Source of the DNA: Thermoanaerobaculia bacterium | GTDB lineage: Bacteria; Acidobacteriota; Thermoanaerobaculia; Multivoradales; J023 | Assembly: GCA_030431255.1 (NCBI GenBank) | Contig: JAUIJL010000013.1 | Span: 1 to 64,000, forward strand | Direction: 5' to 3' | DNA length: 64,000 nucleotides | Part shown: piece after piece, positions 20,428-29,173 of the stretch | How positions within the stretch are numbered: the first letter of the stretch is position 1 | How the letters are laid out: the number at the start of each line of letters is the position of its first letter | Translations under genes and position numbers: made by a program | The notes under the pieces: model-generated | What the model saw: the letters and a program-made list of their open reading frames with translations, nothing else | Told to the model about the DNA's origin: nothing | The model's database searches: none

Positions 20428-23400
20428 ATGAGCCGCGACCACGACCCGCGGGCCACCGAGACCTACGGCCCACCGGCCGACGCCTCCGGCTCTGAAACCC
20501 CTTCATCCAAACCCACGGCGAAGCCATCGCCGACCCCACCGGCCCGGCCCGGACGGCCGCCGGCCCTGCGCAGCTCCTTCGATCGCGGCGAGATCCTCGG
20601 CCGTTACCTCGTGCTCGACCACCTCGGAAGTGGTGGCATGGGGGTGGTCTACACCGCCTACGACCCCCAGCTCGACCGCAAAGTGGCGCTCAAGCTGCTG
20701 CGGATCAAAGTCATCGGCCGGCAGCGGCGGCGGGAGGCCCATCAACGCTTGGTGCGCGAGGCGCAGGCCCTCGCTCGCCTGAATCATCCCAACGTGGTGT
20801 CGGTGCACGACATCGGCGAGGTGGGTGATCGCATTTTCCTGGCCATGGAATACGTCGAGGGCCAAGACCTCAAGCAGTGGCTGGCCCAACGCGAGTGGTC
20901 GTGGCAAGACATCGTCGATACCTTCGTGCAGGCCGGCAATGGCCTGGCGGCGGCCCATGATGCCGGGCTTCTGCACCGGGATTTCAAACCCGCCAACGTG
21001 CTCTTGGGCCGTGACGGTCGGGCGCGGGTCTTGGATTTCGGTTTGGCGCGACCGGTTCGAGACCCTGAGCAGCAAGACCGGCGACCGGATGGCTCGCCCC
21101 TCTCAGCGCCAGATGAAGAGCTGCCGACAAAAACCGCGCACGGCGCCGAAAGGCACCGCCAAACCAGCCCTTGGGACGACAGCACAGCGTCCACCGAGGG
21201 CCCACCCGCGGCGCATTCCCCCGAGCCCCCTCGAGCCGTCCCGGGCATCGGCAGCTCGAGCAACATCTCCGTCGGTGCCCTCGACGCCCAGCTCACCCGC
21301 ACCGGCAGCTTCCTGGGCACCTTGGCCTATATGTCCCCGGAACAAATCGACGGCCGAGTGGATCCGCGCAGCGATCAATTCAGCTTTTGCGTCGCCCTCT
21401 ACGAAGCCCTGTGGCGGCAATCGCCCTTCATCGACCGGGGCGGGGTGCTGAAACGGGCCATGCAGAGCAATATTCGCCAACCGCCGCGCTCCGGTGACGT
21501 GCCTTCTTGGCTCGAGCAGGCGGTGATGCGGGGTCTGAGGGTCGATCCAGACGAACGCTACCCGTCCATGCACGCCCTTCTGGCCGCGCTGCAACCCAGG
21601 CCCAAAGCCAAGCTTCGGGGAGTGGTCGCCGGCTTGATGCTCGTCGGTTTGACCTTTGCCCTATTTCGTCAAAACACCGTCGTGCCCTGCTCCGACATCG
21701 ACGACCCCGTCCAGCGGGTCTGGAATGGGGCCCGACAGGCTCAGCTGGCCAAGATCTTCGCTTCCAGCTCCCTCCCCTACGCCGACGCCCTCGGTCGACG
21801 GGCTTCGTCCCTGCTCGACGCCTATGCCGGCGAGTGGTCTGCCATGCGTCGGGAGACCTGTGAGGCCACGCGGGTCGAGGGCACCCAAAGCGAGGCGCTC
21901 TTGGACCTGCGCATGAGCTGCCTGGACCAACGGCTCCAGGAGCTGGACTCCCTGCTCGAGCTGTTCTCCGATGCCGATCGGGCCGACGAGTGGATCCCCC
22001 AATCGGTGAAGGCCGTGTCCGATCTTCCCTATATCGGGCAATGCGCCGACGCTCGATCCCTGTTGACCGTCGTGCCCCCGGCCAACGATCAGGAGCGCGA
22101 GCTCGCCCAACAGATCCAAAAAGAGCTGACACGAATCGACGCCCTGCTCTCCTTGCGCCAAAAAGATCAGGCCTACGAGGCTGTCCAGGCCCTCGAAGCG
22201 GATCTTCAACAGCTCCGGCACGACTCGACCCTCGCCCAAGCCTTTCAGCTCACCGCCTTTGCCGCTTTCATGAGCGATCACCGTCAGGAGGCCATCGACG
22301 CCCATATCAAAGCGGCGGCTCACGCGGACGCGGGGCGCGACGACCGGGTCCGGGCGGTCAGTCTCACCAGCTTGGTCTGGGCCTTCGATTCCGATCCGGC
22401 GCGGGCCGCGCCTTGGGTCGAAGCCGCCCGCGGCGCGGTCGAGCGGAGCGGCTCCGGCCGGTTGTCCGCCTCTTGGCATCAAGCCAAGGCCCGTTATTTA
22501 TTTCGTAGCGGCGAGACCCAAGCGGCGCTCGAAACCGCCGAACGGGCCACGGAGCTGGCCAAGAAGCACAACGGCCCGGACCACCTCTACACGGCCCGGA
22601 TTCTCATCGACTTGGGCAACGCACAGCTTCGTTCAGAGCTTTATGACTCGGCGTTTGCTTCCTTCTCCGAGGCCCACCGCATTCAAATCTTGAACCTCGG
22701 CACCAGCCACCCCGATCTCGCGGCATCCAACTACCACCGAGCCATCACCTTGGATCGTCTGAAGCGATTCGACGAAGCCCTGGATCTGCTCGCGGAGAGT
22801 CTCAAAACCATGGAGGCCACCTTCGGGCCCGAGCATTCGCGGGTCGCGGAGTACCTGATGGGGCTGGGCGATGTGTATTGGCACTCGGGCAACAAACCCG
22901 CTGCCCTGAGCTCGTATCAACGGGCCTCCGAAATCAAACGCAAACACTACGGCGAGCGCGCGCCGGTGATCGCTCCGATCCTCAACAACATCTCATTGAT
23001 CCATTGGGAATCCGGCGAGCTCGAGACCGCGGAGAGGTATTTGCGCGAGGCTCTCGATATCTACCGATCGAGCCTCGGTGCCGAGCACCCACAAGTCTTG
23101 ATCTCACAAACGAATCTCGCCCGAGTGCTGCTGCACCAGAACCGTCCGCGGGAGGCGTTGCAACTGCTGCAATCCACCTGGCAAAGCTCGAATCAGGTAT
23201 CCGGACCGCGCCACACCACCAGCTTGAACAGTGGTCTCGCCTTCGGAGAGGCGCAGCTCGCCGTGGGCGAGGTCGAGCAGGCCGATCGCCAAATCCGGGC
23301 CATTGCAGAGCTGATTGCCACCAAGGATCCGGCCGCCGAGGATTGGCTGCTGGGAGCCCTGAGATTCGCCCAGGCACGCTTGGCCGTTTCCCTGGGCCGA

Positions 23401-23517
23401 ACGACTGCCGCGACCGATCACTCGGCGGAGGCTGAACGGATCTTTAAACGTATGGGGGATTCAGGCGCCTATTCCCTCAGTCGTTGGCGGAGCTGGCAGG
23501 CACGACATCTGCCTTGA
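20428..23517 (+). CDS. membrane Ser/Thr protein kinase with C-terminal TPR domain
   Basis: 1029 residues. After a Pro/Ser-rich N-terminus comes an Hanks-type kinase domain (GSGGMGVVYTAYD P-loop, VALKLL lysine, LHRDFKPANVLL catalytic loop, LDFGLARP, GTLAYMSPEQ), a transmembrane segment (VVAGLMLVGLTFALF) and a long external part with TPR-like repeats (ASNYHRAITLDRLKRFDEALDLL, AALSSYQRASEIKRKHYG, TAERYLREALDIYRSSLG). The segment between DFG (~residue 203) and the APE-like motif (~residue 303) is about 100 residues, roughly 70 more than usual, and is Pro/Ser/Thr-rich. It probably transduces an envelope signal through TPR-bound partners. Confidence 0.93.
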   Translation: MSRDHDPRATETYGPPADASGSETPSSKPTAKPSPTPPARPGRPPALRSSFDRGEILGRYLVLDHLGSGGMGVVYTAYDPQLDRKVALKLLRIKVIGRQRRREAHQRLVREAQALARLNHPNVVSVHDIGEVGDRIFLAMEYVEGQDLKQWLAQREWSWQDIVDTFVQAGNGLAAAHDAGLLHRDFKPANVLLGRDGRARVLDFGLARPVRDPEQQDRRPDGSPLSAPDEELPTKTAHGAERHRQTSPWDDSTASTEGPPAAHSPEPPRAVPGIGSSSNISVGALDAQLTRTGSFLGTLAYMSPEQIDGRVDPRSDQFSFCVALYEALWRQSPFIDRGGVLKRAMQSNIRQPPRSGDVPSWLEQAVMRGLRVDPDERYPSMHALLAALQPRPKAKLRGVVAGLMLVGLTFALFRQNTVVPCSDIDDPVQRVWNGARQAQLAKIFASSSLPYADALGRRASSLLDAYAGEWSAMRRETCEATRVEGTQSEALLDLRMSCLDQRLQELDSLLELFSDADRADEWIPQSVKAVSDLPYIGQCADARSLLTVVPPANDQERELAQQIQKELTRIDALLSLRQKDQAYEAVQALEADLQQLRHDSTLAQAFQLTAFAAFMSDHRQEAIDAHIKAAAHADAGRDDRVRAVSLTSLVWAFDSDPARAAPWVEAARGAVERSGSGRLSASWHQAKARYLFRSGETQAALETAERATELAKKHNGPDHLYTARILIDLGNAQLRSELYDSAFASFSEAHRIQILNLGTSHPDLAASNYHRAITLDRLKRFDEALDLLAESLKTMEATFGPEHSRVAEYLMGLGDVYWHSGNKPAALSSYQRASEIKRKHYGERAPVIAPILNNISLIHWESGELETAERYLREALDIYRSSLGAEHPQVLISQTNLARVLLHQNRPREALQLLQSTWQSSNQVSGPRHTTSLNSGLAFGEAQLAVGEVEQADRQIRAIAELIATKDPAAEDWLLGALRFAQARLAVSLGRTTAATDHSAEAERIFKRMGDSGAYSLSRWRSWQARHLP

Positions 23518-23946
23518 GCAGGCCCGAGCAGCCCCCGTCCCTCACTGGCCCTCCAGGACCCACAGCGGGCAAAATGACCAAACGCGTCATGTAATGCTTC
23601 ACGGCCGAGCTCCGTAGACTCCATAAGCTCAAGCTTCTTCCCCTTTTACCCCCACGGGAGTGCACGGTTTTTGGGCAGATGCCCCGAAAGAAGGCACAAA
23701 ATGCCGAGGACAAATCCTCACAAAACCGAGCCAGGGTCGATCTTGAGCACAAAGTAGGACGATTAACCTCGTCCAGAAGACTGATCGCACGGATTTTGGG
23801 CCGGCACGAGCATTGCTTTTGAAGACTGCCGTGCTGAGCTTGGAAGGAAACGACCGACCGCCTTGGCGTTTCCACTCCAAACACGCCGTCTTCTTTCAGC
23901 TCGTCATTCAGCATCTTTTTTCAACATCGGGACTACGGAGATCGAC
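23518..23946. other. intergenic region without a supportable gene
   Basis: Open frames here are short and lack a plausible product. The 3' end carries the ribosome-binding site (GGAG, 6 bases before the ATG at 23947) of the next gene. I see no strong promoter or terminator. Confidence 0.5.
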
Positions 23947-24948
23947 ATGACCCACAACAACCCTTGGACCTCGGCCCGCGCCTTCTCGCACCGAGCTCTT
24001 CTTGCGACCCTTGCCCTCGTCGCCGTACCTCTGGCTCAACCGGCCGACGCAGTGACCCCAACACCGATCGAAATCAACGCGGTCTATGACCTCACCGAAG
24101 AGCTGCCCGTTACGGTCAGCTTCAGCGGCACCGCAACCCCCGCGCCCGGGCCGACGTCCACTTGGCTCTGGGATTTCGGCGATGGAACTACCAGCACCTT
24201 GCGGTACCCCAGCCATACCTACACAGAAGCCGGGGTCTACGAAGTCACCGTCAATGTGGACCTCGGCCGATACAGCGGCACGGGAGAGGGCTCCACGAGC
24301 GTTTACCTCGACAACGTTCGAATCGAGGACGATTTCAACGACGAGGCACACACCGTCTCCCAATGGCCAGGGGTGGATTTCTCGCAGATCCTGGTCCAAA
24401 TCGGACCCAACAACCACGCCCTTTCGCTGCATCTGATCGAAGGCTCCGGCAATCAAACCGCCGCCAACACCGGTGTGACCATGGATCAAAACCAGGGCGG
24501 CAACGGCAGCGATCCCACCTACGAGGACCACTTCTACCGCTTTGAGGTCGACTTCAAAGACGCGCTGCTCGCCACGGCAGACGCCATCAACATCTTCACC
24601 CTGGAGGAGATCGATGTCTCGATCGAGGCGCGACGGTATGCCGGCGAGCTACAGATGAGGGTCACCAGCCCGACCTATTCCACCGCTTGGGTTGCCTTGG
24701 GTCACCACCACGGGCAATTCAACATCGAATATCGCCCCGACGCCCTCTTCTTCGAGGTGATTTGGCGCTCGATCGGCCTCGATGTCGAGCAGACGGAAAA
24801 CCTCATCTTCAGCCAGCTGCCGAACGGAGTCTCCGCCTCGGGAGGCTTCGTCGGGGTCTCGCCGGTGGACAGTCAATCGAGCAATCTCCCCGACTTCGGC
24901 GACTTCATCTACGACAACGTGGGCTACTACCGTTACGCTTTCCCCTGA
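23947..24948 (+). CDS. secreted PKD-domain protein
   Basis: 333 residues from the ATG at 23947; the frame is open 28 codons further but only this start has GGAG in front and begins at a signal peptide (ALLATLALVAVPLAQPADA). Residues ~38-120 are a PKD domain with the hallmark WLWDFGDGTTST...PSHTYTEAGVYEVTV. The rest (~210 residues) resembles a concanavalin-like beta-sandwich (DDFNDEAH..., FYRFEVDFKD, NIEYRPDALFFEV), but I cannot name the family. Probably an extracellular adhesive or carbohydrate-binding protein. Confidence 0.8.
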   Translation: MTHNNPWTSARAFSHRALLATLALVAVPLAQPADAVTPTPIEINAVYDLTEELPVTVSFSGTATPAPGPTSTWLWDFGDGTTSTLRYPSHTYTEAGVYEVTVNVDLGRYSGTGEGSTSVYLDNVRIEDDFNDEAHTVSQWPGVDFSQILVQIGPNNHALSLHLIEGSGNQTAANTGVTMDQNQGGNGSDPTYEDHFYRFEVDFKDALLATADAINIFTLEEIDVSIEARRYAGELQMRVTSPTYSTAWVALGHHHGQFNIEYRPDALFFEVIWRSIGLDVEQTENLIFSQLPNGVSASGGFVGVSPVDSQSSNLPDFGDFIYDNVGYYRYAFP

Positions 24949-24969
24949 TGGCGCGAGAAAGCTGGTGGT

Positions 24970-25530
24970 TTAGAGGGATCGCCCCGATGCGATCCCTCTA
25001 GCCGCTTGCCAGCCTCTTTTGTCCACCCTGCGCACGTCGTCTACGGCTTTCAGCTCCTCCAGGTAGTCCATCAACGCCACGAGCACGCGATCGTCCGACG
25101 AGCCGATGAACGGCGAGATGGGCACCAAGTTGGGGAGATGCCGTTGCAGCTTGCGCGGGGTATCGTCCACGAAGAGCACCTCATGGAGACCGTAGCCCAG
25201 GCTCTCCACGTCCTGCAGATCTTTGATGTGCTCCAGCCGTTGGGTCTCTTGACGGAATACCTCCAAACAGCGTTGGCGAGACCAAAGGAACTCCAGCGGA
25301 TAGTCCGGTGGCAGCAGGCGGTGCATGGTGCCGAGAGCGTAGTTGCGGCTCGAAGAGGTCCAGATCGCCACTTTGAAGCGATCTCGACAGAAGTGAAATA
25401 GATCCCGGACATGCGGCCTGAGATAGACGTAATAGTTGCCGAGCAGAAAATCATGGACCCGATTCAGCCCTCGCCGCGAAGCATGCAGCAGGGTCTCGTC
25501 GATATCGAAGATCAATAATTTGGGTCGCAT
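24970..25530 (-). CDS. FCP1/NIF-type HAD phosphatase
   Basis: 186 residues. It begins KLLIFDIDETLLHA, the DxDxT catalytic loop of HAD phosphatases (Asp9 nucleophile), and continues with the FCP1/SCP pattern: YYVYLRPHVRDLFHFC, VAIWTSSSRNYA, LFVDDTPRKL. This is the FCP1-like (NLI-interacting factor) family, best known for dephosphorylating the RNA polymerase II tail; bacterial members have unknown substrates. It follows the formyltransferase-like gene by 26 bp and is probably in the same operon. Confidence 0.85.
   Translation of the reverse strand: MRPKLLIFDIDETLLHASRRGLNRVHDFLLGNYYVYLRPHVRDLFHFCRDRFKVAIWTSSSRNYALGTMHRLLPPDYPLEFLWSRQRCLEVFRQETQRLEHIKDLQDVESLGYGLHEVLFVDDTPRKLQRHLPNLVPISPFIGSSDDRVLVALMDYLEELKAVDDVRRVDKRGWQAARGIASGRSL
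24971..25000. terminator. perfect 12-bp inverted repeat between convergent genes
   Basis: TAGAGGGATCGC at 24971-24982 pairs fully with 24989-25000 around a 6-base loop. It sits 22 bp after the PKD protein stop and inside the last codons of the convergent phosphatase gene, so it can serve as a bidirectional hairpin terminator, although T-tracts are weak. Confidence 0.6.
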
Positions 25531-25556
25531 GGCTCGGAAGCCTTCTGCGGCGCGGC

Positions 25557-26522
25557 TCAGACGAAGAGATCGCCCACCGAGAGACCGAGCTCGGCCACCG
25601 CTTCGGAGGCGGAAAGGCTGGAACCGTCTTCTTTCCGAACCTCCTCAATGCCGAAGGCGGTTTGGCGGGCGCAAAGCACCGCGATGCAGCCGGCTCGGAT
25701 GCCCAAGAAGGTTCCGCTCTCACCATACGGAGACTCCACCAGCTTGAGGGCTCTGCCGGAGGCGATCTCGATCGATTTGAGCCGGCAAGTGGTGAACAGA
25801 CCCGGCGGTGAATGGGCCCGCAGGCGGTCGTATACCGCGTCACTCTCCAGATGCCATGGCGCCCGCCGATGGCGATGGGTCAGGCGGGGGGTTTTGGTCG
25901 CCGCTTTGGCGTTCTGCTTTCGGCCCTTTGGTTTCTTCGTCTTATCGACCTTGGTCAGCCCTTGCTCCAATAGGTCGAGGGCCAAGGCGGCGATCTGAGG
26001 AAAGGCGTTTCCGAAGCTTTGATCTTCGATCTCCACCTCTTCCGACAGCAAAATGTCTCCAGCCCAAGGCTCCTCGTTGGGCAGGAATACGGAGACACCG
26101 GTTTTCTTATCGCCGTTGGAGATCGCCATGCGCAGGGCATGCTCTCCGCGCAGCTTGGGCAAAAGGCTGGGGTGGACTTGCAGGGCCCGGCGTTCCGCCA
26201 ATTCGATCAGAGCGGAGGGCAACGGTTGTCCATAATCCGCCACGAGCAGCAGATCGGGCTTCAGCTCGGCGATCCGCTCTTTGAGGGCGGGCTCGGTCGC
26301 CTTCTCGGAGCGGACGAGCTCAATGTCCTTCTCTTGAGCCCAATTCACTACCGGATGGGGCGGCGGCTCCTCGTCTTCCCGGGCCATCGGCCCAGGCATC
26401 AAGCCCACTCGTGGGCGGGTGACCACGAGCAAAGGTCTAAGGCTCAGCTCCTCGAGCTTTTCGAGCACGGGCACGGCAAGCTCGTGGGTCCCGAAGAACA
26501 CAATCCGTTTTATGTTTTTCAC
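25557..26522 (-). CDS. methionyl-tRNA formyltransferase-like protein, catalytic Asn and Asp apparently replaced
   Basis: 321 residues with the formyltransferase N-domain (RIVFFGTHELAVPVLEKL, DLLLVADYGQPLPSALIEL) and a C-terminal OB-like domain (RLKSIEIASGRALKL, GIEEVRKEDG). In E. coli Fmt the active site is Asn106-x-His108 plus Asp144. Here the loop reads ALQVHPSLLPKLRG (Gln115 for Asn, His117 kept) and EEPWAGDILL, where Trp153 aligns with the catalytic Asp (manual alignment). A Lys/Arg-rich linker (KTKKPKGRKQNAKAATK) joins the domains. Either a diverged family with another activity or a diverged true Fmt. Confidence 0.75.
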   Translation of the reverse strand: MKNIKRIVFFGTHELAVPVLEKLEELSLRPLLVVTRPRVGLMPGPMAREDEEPPPHPVVNWAQEKDIELVRSEKATEPALKERIAELKPDLLLVADYGQPLPSALIELAERRALQVHPSLLPKLRGEHALRMAISNGDKKTGVSVFLPNEEPWAGDILLSEEVEIEDQSFGNAFPQIAALALDLLEQGLTKVDKTKKPKGRKQNAKAATKTPRLTHRHRRAPWHLESDAVYDRLRAHSPPGLFTTCRLKSIEIASGRALKLVESPYGESGTFLGIRAGCIAVLCARQTAFGIEEVRKEDGSSLSASEAVAELGLSVGDLFV

Positions 26523-26582
26523 CCGATGATGCTAACAGACCCGAAGCCCCCTTCGACAATCCAAAGCGGCTCGTCCACCTAC

Positions 26583-28964
26583 CTAGTCGGACCGTAAGGC
26601 CTCCAAGGAACCCAGTCCCGCGGCTCGGCGAGCCGGCCAATAGACCGATAGCGCCGACACGGTGACCAACAGCGCCACCGAGCCGCAAAAGACCCAGGGA
26701 TCATGGGCCTCGATGCCGTAGAGCTGGCTTTCCAGCCATCTCGCCGAGATCCACGCCACCCCAAGGCCGATCAGCACCCCCACCGTGGACAATCCCATGC
26801 CGGCGCGCAGCACCAGCTGGACGACATCGGAACGCTGGGCGCCCAGGGCGGAACGAATCCCCAGCTCGCGAGCCCTCCGACCCACCGCGAAAGACATCAC
26901 TCCGTAGATTCCAATACACGCTAAGCCCACCGCCACCATGGCGAAGAAACCAAGCAAAGACAGCGTGGCCCGACGCGCTGCCAGTGATCGATCCACCGCC
27001 TGCTCCAGTGTCCTGACATTGGCCAGGGGCTGCATGGGATCCATGCCTTGAACGGCCCCTCGAACCGCTTCCGACAACGTGGCCGGGTCCAAGTCGCTGC
27101 GCAGGACGACGCTGGTGGAGCTCGTTTCATAGGCCTGAGGTAGGTAGACCGCGGGCAGGGGATCGTGATCGAGGACCCAATGCCGAACCGGCTCCACGAC
27201 GCCGACGATCTGCCAGGTCTCACCGAGGAAGCGCACCGATCCACCGATCGGATCTCGATCCCCGTAAAGATCTCGAACCAAAGTCGCGTCGACCACCAGA
27301 GCCCGGGCCGCCTCCCGGGAGTTGTCCGCTTCCGTGAGCGCCCGGCCGCGGGTCAAACGCATGCCCATAGCCCGAAAATAATCGCCGGTGATGAATGTGC
27401 AACCCGCTACGTAGTCGGTTCTCTCCGGTTGATCCGCGCGGCTGACGAATTCGGTCCTTCCGTGGTTGCTCAGCGGCAACGCGGACCCGGCACCGGCCGA
27501 TCCCACCCCCGGCAAAGCCTCCAAATCCGTCAGCAGCTGCCGGATAAAACCCATCCGATCCGAAGCTTCCGGGTAGGACGCATCGGGAAAGGACAAATCG
27601 AACGCCAGAGTGTGGTCGGGATCAAATCCAGGGTCGGTGGACATCAGCTCGGCGAAGCTGCGCAAGAACAACCCGGCGGCGATCAACAACACCAGGGTGA
27701 AGGCTACCTCCGCCACCACCAACGTGCTTTGCGACCGCGCTCTGCTTCGCGAGGTGCTGCCGCGCACGGATTCTTTGAGCTCATGGTGGGAGCCTCCACG
27801 GACCGCGCGCCAGGCGGGCAAGACGCCGAAGAGCAATCCACAGCCGATCGCTGCCGTGACCGAAAACAACAGCACGGAGAGGTCGAGCTCCGGCGCCAGG
27901 GCTTGGGGGATGCGACCGAGCACCATGCCTGAAAGCAGCTCAATGCCGTAGGCCGCGAGGATCAAACCCAAAACGCAACCCATGGAGGCCAAAGCCAAGC
28001 TTTCCACCAACATCTGCCGCACGATGCGCCAAGCATGTGCTCCCAAGGCACCGCGGATCGCCATCTCCCGGGTCCGGGCAGTGCCTCGGGCGAGTAGCAG
28101 ATTGGACACATTCGCGCATGCGATCAGCATCACCAATGCCACCGTGCCCAAGAGGAGCATCAGGGTCGGTCGAATATCTCCCGCCCAAATTTCTTGGTAG
28201 GGCTTGACGGCCACGCTCCATTCTTTCTTGAAGCTCGGGTACTCGGAGGTCAACTGCTCTTTGATGCCTCGCAGCTCTTGCTCCGCCTGCCCGAGGGTCG
28301 CCGTGGGCAACAATCGACCTACCACCGACCGCCAATGACCGCTCCGCTGCCATTGGTGCGGCTCGCCGTCGATGACCGTGGGTACCAAAAACGAGGTCGG
28401 CTCCTCCATCAACGCACCGGGCGGTAACACGCCGATCACCGAATAGGGCTGTCCATCCAACATCAAAGCGCGACCCAAGACCTCGTCGTCGGCGCCGAAG
28501 TGGCTTCGCCATAAATCATGGGTCAGTAGCACCAAGTGATTTTCTCCACCCACCTGATCCTCACCCGGGGCGAAGTCCCGCCCGAGCATGGGCTGCACTC
28601 CCAAGGTGGAAAGGAAGTCACTGGAGACTTTGAGACCCGAGAGCCGGCGTGGCAACCCGACTCCGGTCAGATTGAGCTCCACGCCCTCGAAAACCGCTAA
28701 ATGGGAAAACGACGAGCTGAGCTCGGCCCAATCTTTGAACGCGCCACCGGAAACCGAGTTTCTACCCCCGTCGGGCACGGTTTCGAAAATACCGACCAGC
28801 CGATCCGGCTCCGGATAAGGCAACGGTTGGATCAGCACCGAGTTGACGACGCTAAAAATCGCCGTATTCGCTCCGATGGCCAAACCGATGGTCAGAACGG
28901 CGATGAAAGAGAGCCCACGATGTGTCCAGATCTGGCGGCCGGCGAATCGAAAATCTGAGAGCAT
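26583..28964 (-). CDS. MacB/FtsX-type ABC permease of the acidobacterial orphan-permease family
   Basis: 793 residues with two repeats of a MacB periplasmic-core plus FtsX permease unit. The first starts DFRFAGRQIWTHRGLSFIAVLTIGLAIGANTAIFSVVN, with LIACANVSNLLLARGTARTREMAIRGALGA; the second has FAMVAVGLACIGIYGVMSFAVGRRARELGIRSALGA. Eight membrane segments are expected, and no ATPase is encoded beside it. Such duplicated permeases without a partner ATPase are characteristic of Acidobacteria. The substrate is unknown. Confidence 0.92.
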   Translation of the reverse strand: MLSDFRFAGRQIWTHRGLSFIAVLTIGLAIGANTAIFSVVNSVLIQPLPYPEPDRLVGIFETVPDGGRNSVSGGAFKDWAELSSSFSHLAVFEGVELNLTGVGLPRRLSGLKVSSDFLSTLGVQPMLGRDFAPGEDQVGGENHLVLLTHDLWRSHFGADDEVLGRALMLDGQPYSVIGVLPPGALMEEPTSFLVPTVIDGEPHQWQRSGHWRSVVGRLLPTATLGQAEQELRGIKEQLTSEYPSFKKEWSVAVKPYQEIWAGDIRPTLMLLLGTVALVMLIACANVSNLLLARGTARTREMAIRGALGAHAWRIVRQMLVESLALASMGCVLGLILAAYGIELLSGMVLGRIPQALAPELDLSVLLFSVTAAIGCGLLFGVLPAWRAVRGGSHHELKESVRGSTSRSRARSQSTLVVAEVAFTLVLLIAAGLFLRSFAELMSTDPGFDPDHTLAFDLSFPDASYPEASDRMGFIRQLLTDLEALPGVGSAGAGSALPLSNHGRTEFVSRADQPERTDYVAGCTFITGDYFRAMGMRLTRGRALTEADNSREAARALVVDATLVRDLYGDRDPIGGSVRFLGETWQIVGVVEPVRHWVLDHDPLPAVYLPQAYETSSTSVVLRSDLDPATLSEAVRGAVQGMDPMQPLANVRTLEQAVDRSLAARRATLSLLGFFAMVAVGLACIGIYGVMSFAVGRRARELGIRSALGAQRSDVVQLVLRAGMGLSTVGVLIGLGVAWISARWLESQLYGIEAHDPWVFCGSVALLVTVSALSVYWPARRAAGLGSLEALRSD

Positions 28965-29173
28965 GATGAATTCCGTGGATTGCAGGTCAAGGTTTATTTC
29001 GAAGGATGAAGGTCAACGTGATGGAGATCGATACCGATCCTGTGCAAAGAGCAAGCCGGCTCCCTAAAACGCTAGAATTCGTGCTCTAAGACCACAGCTA
29101 CCGGCGACGCAACCCGAATTTCGTTCGGAATCGAACAGCCCGGTCCCAGAATCGTAAGGATCCTGCGGATCGC

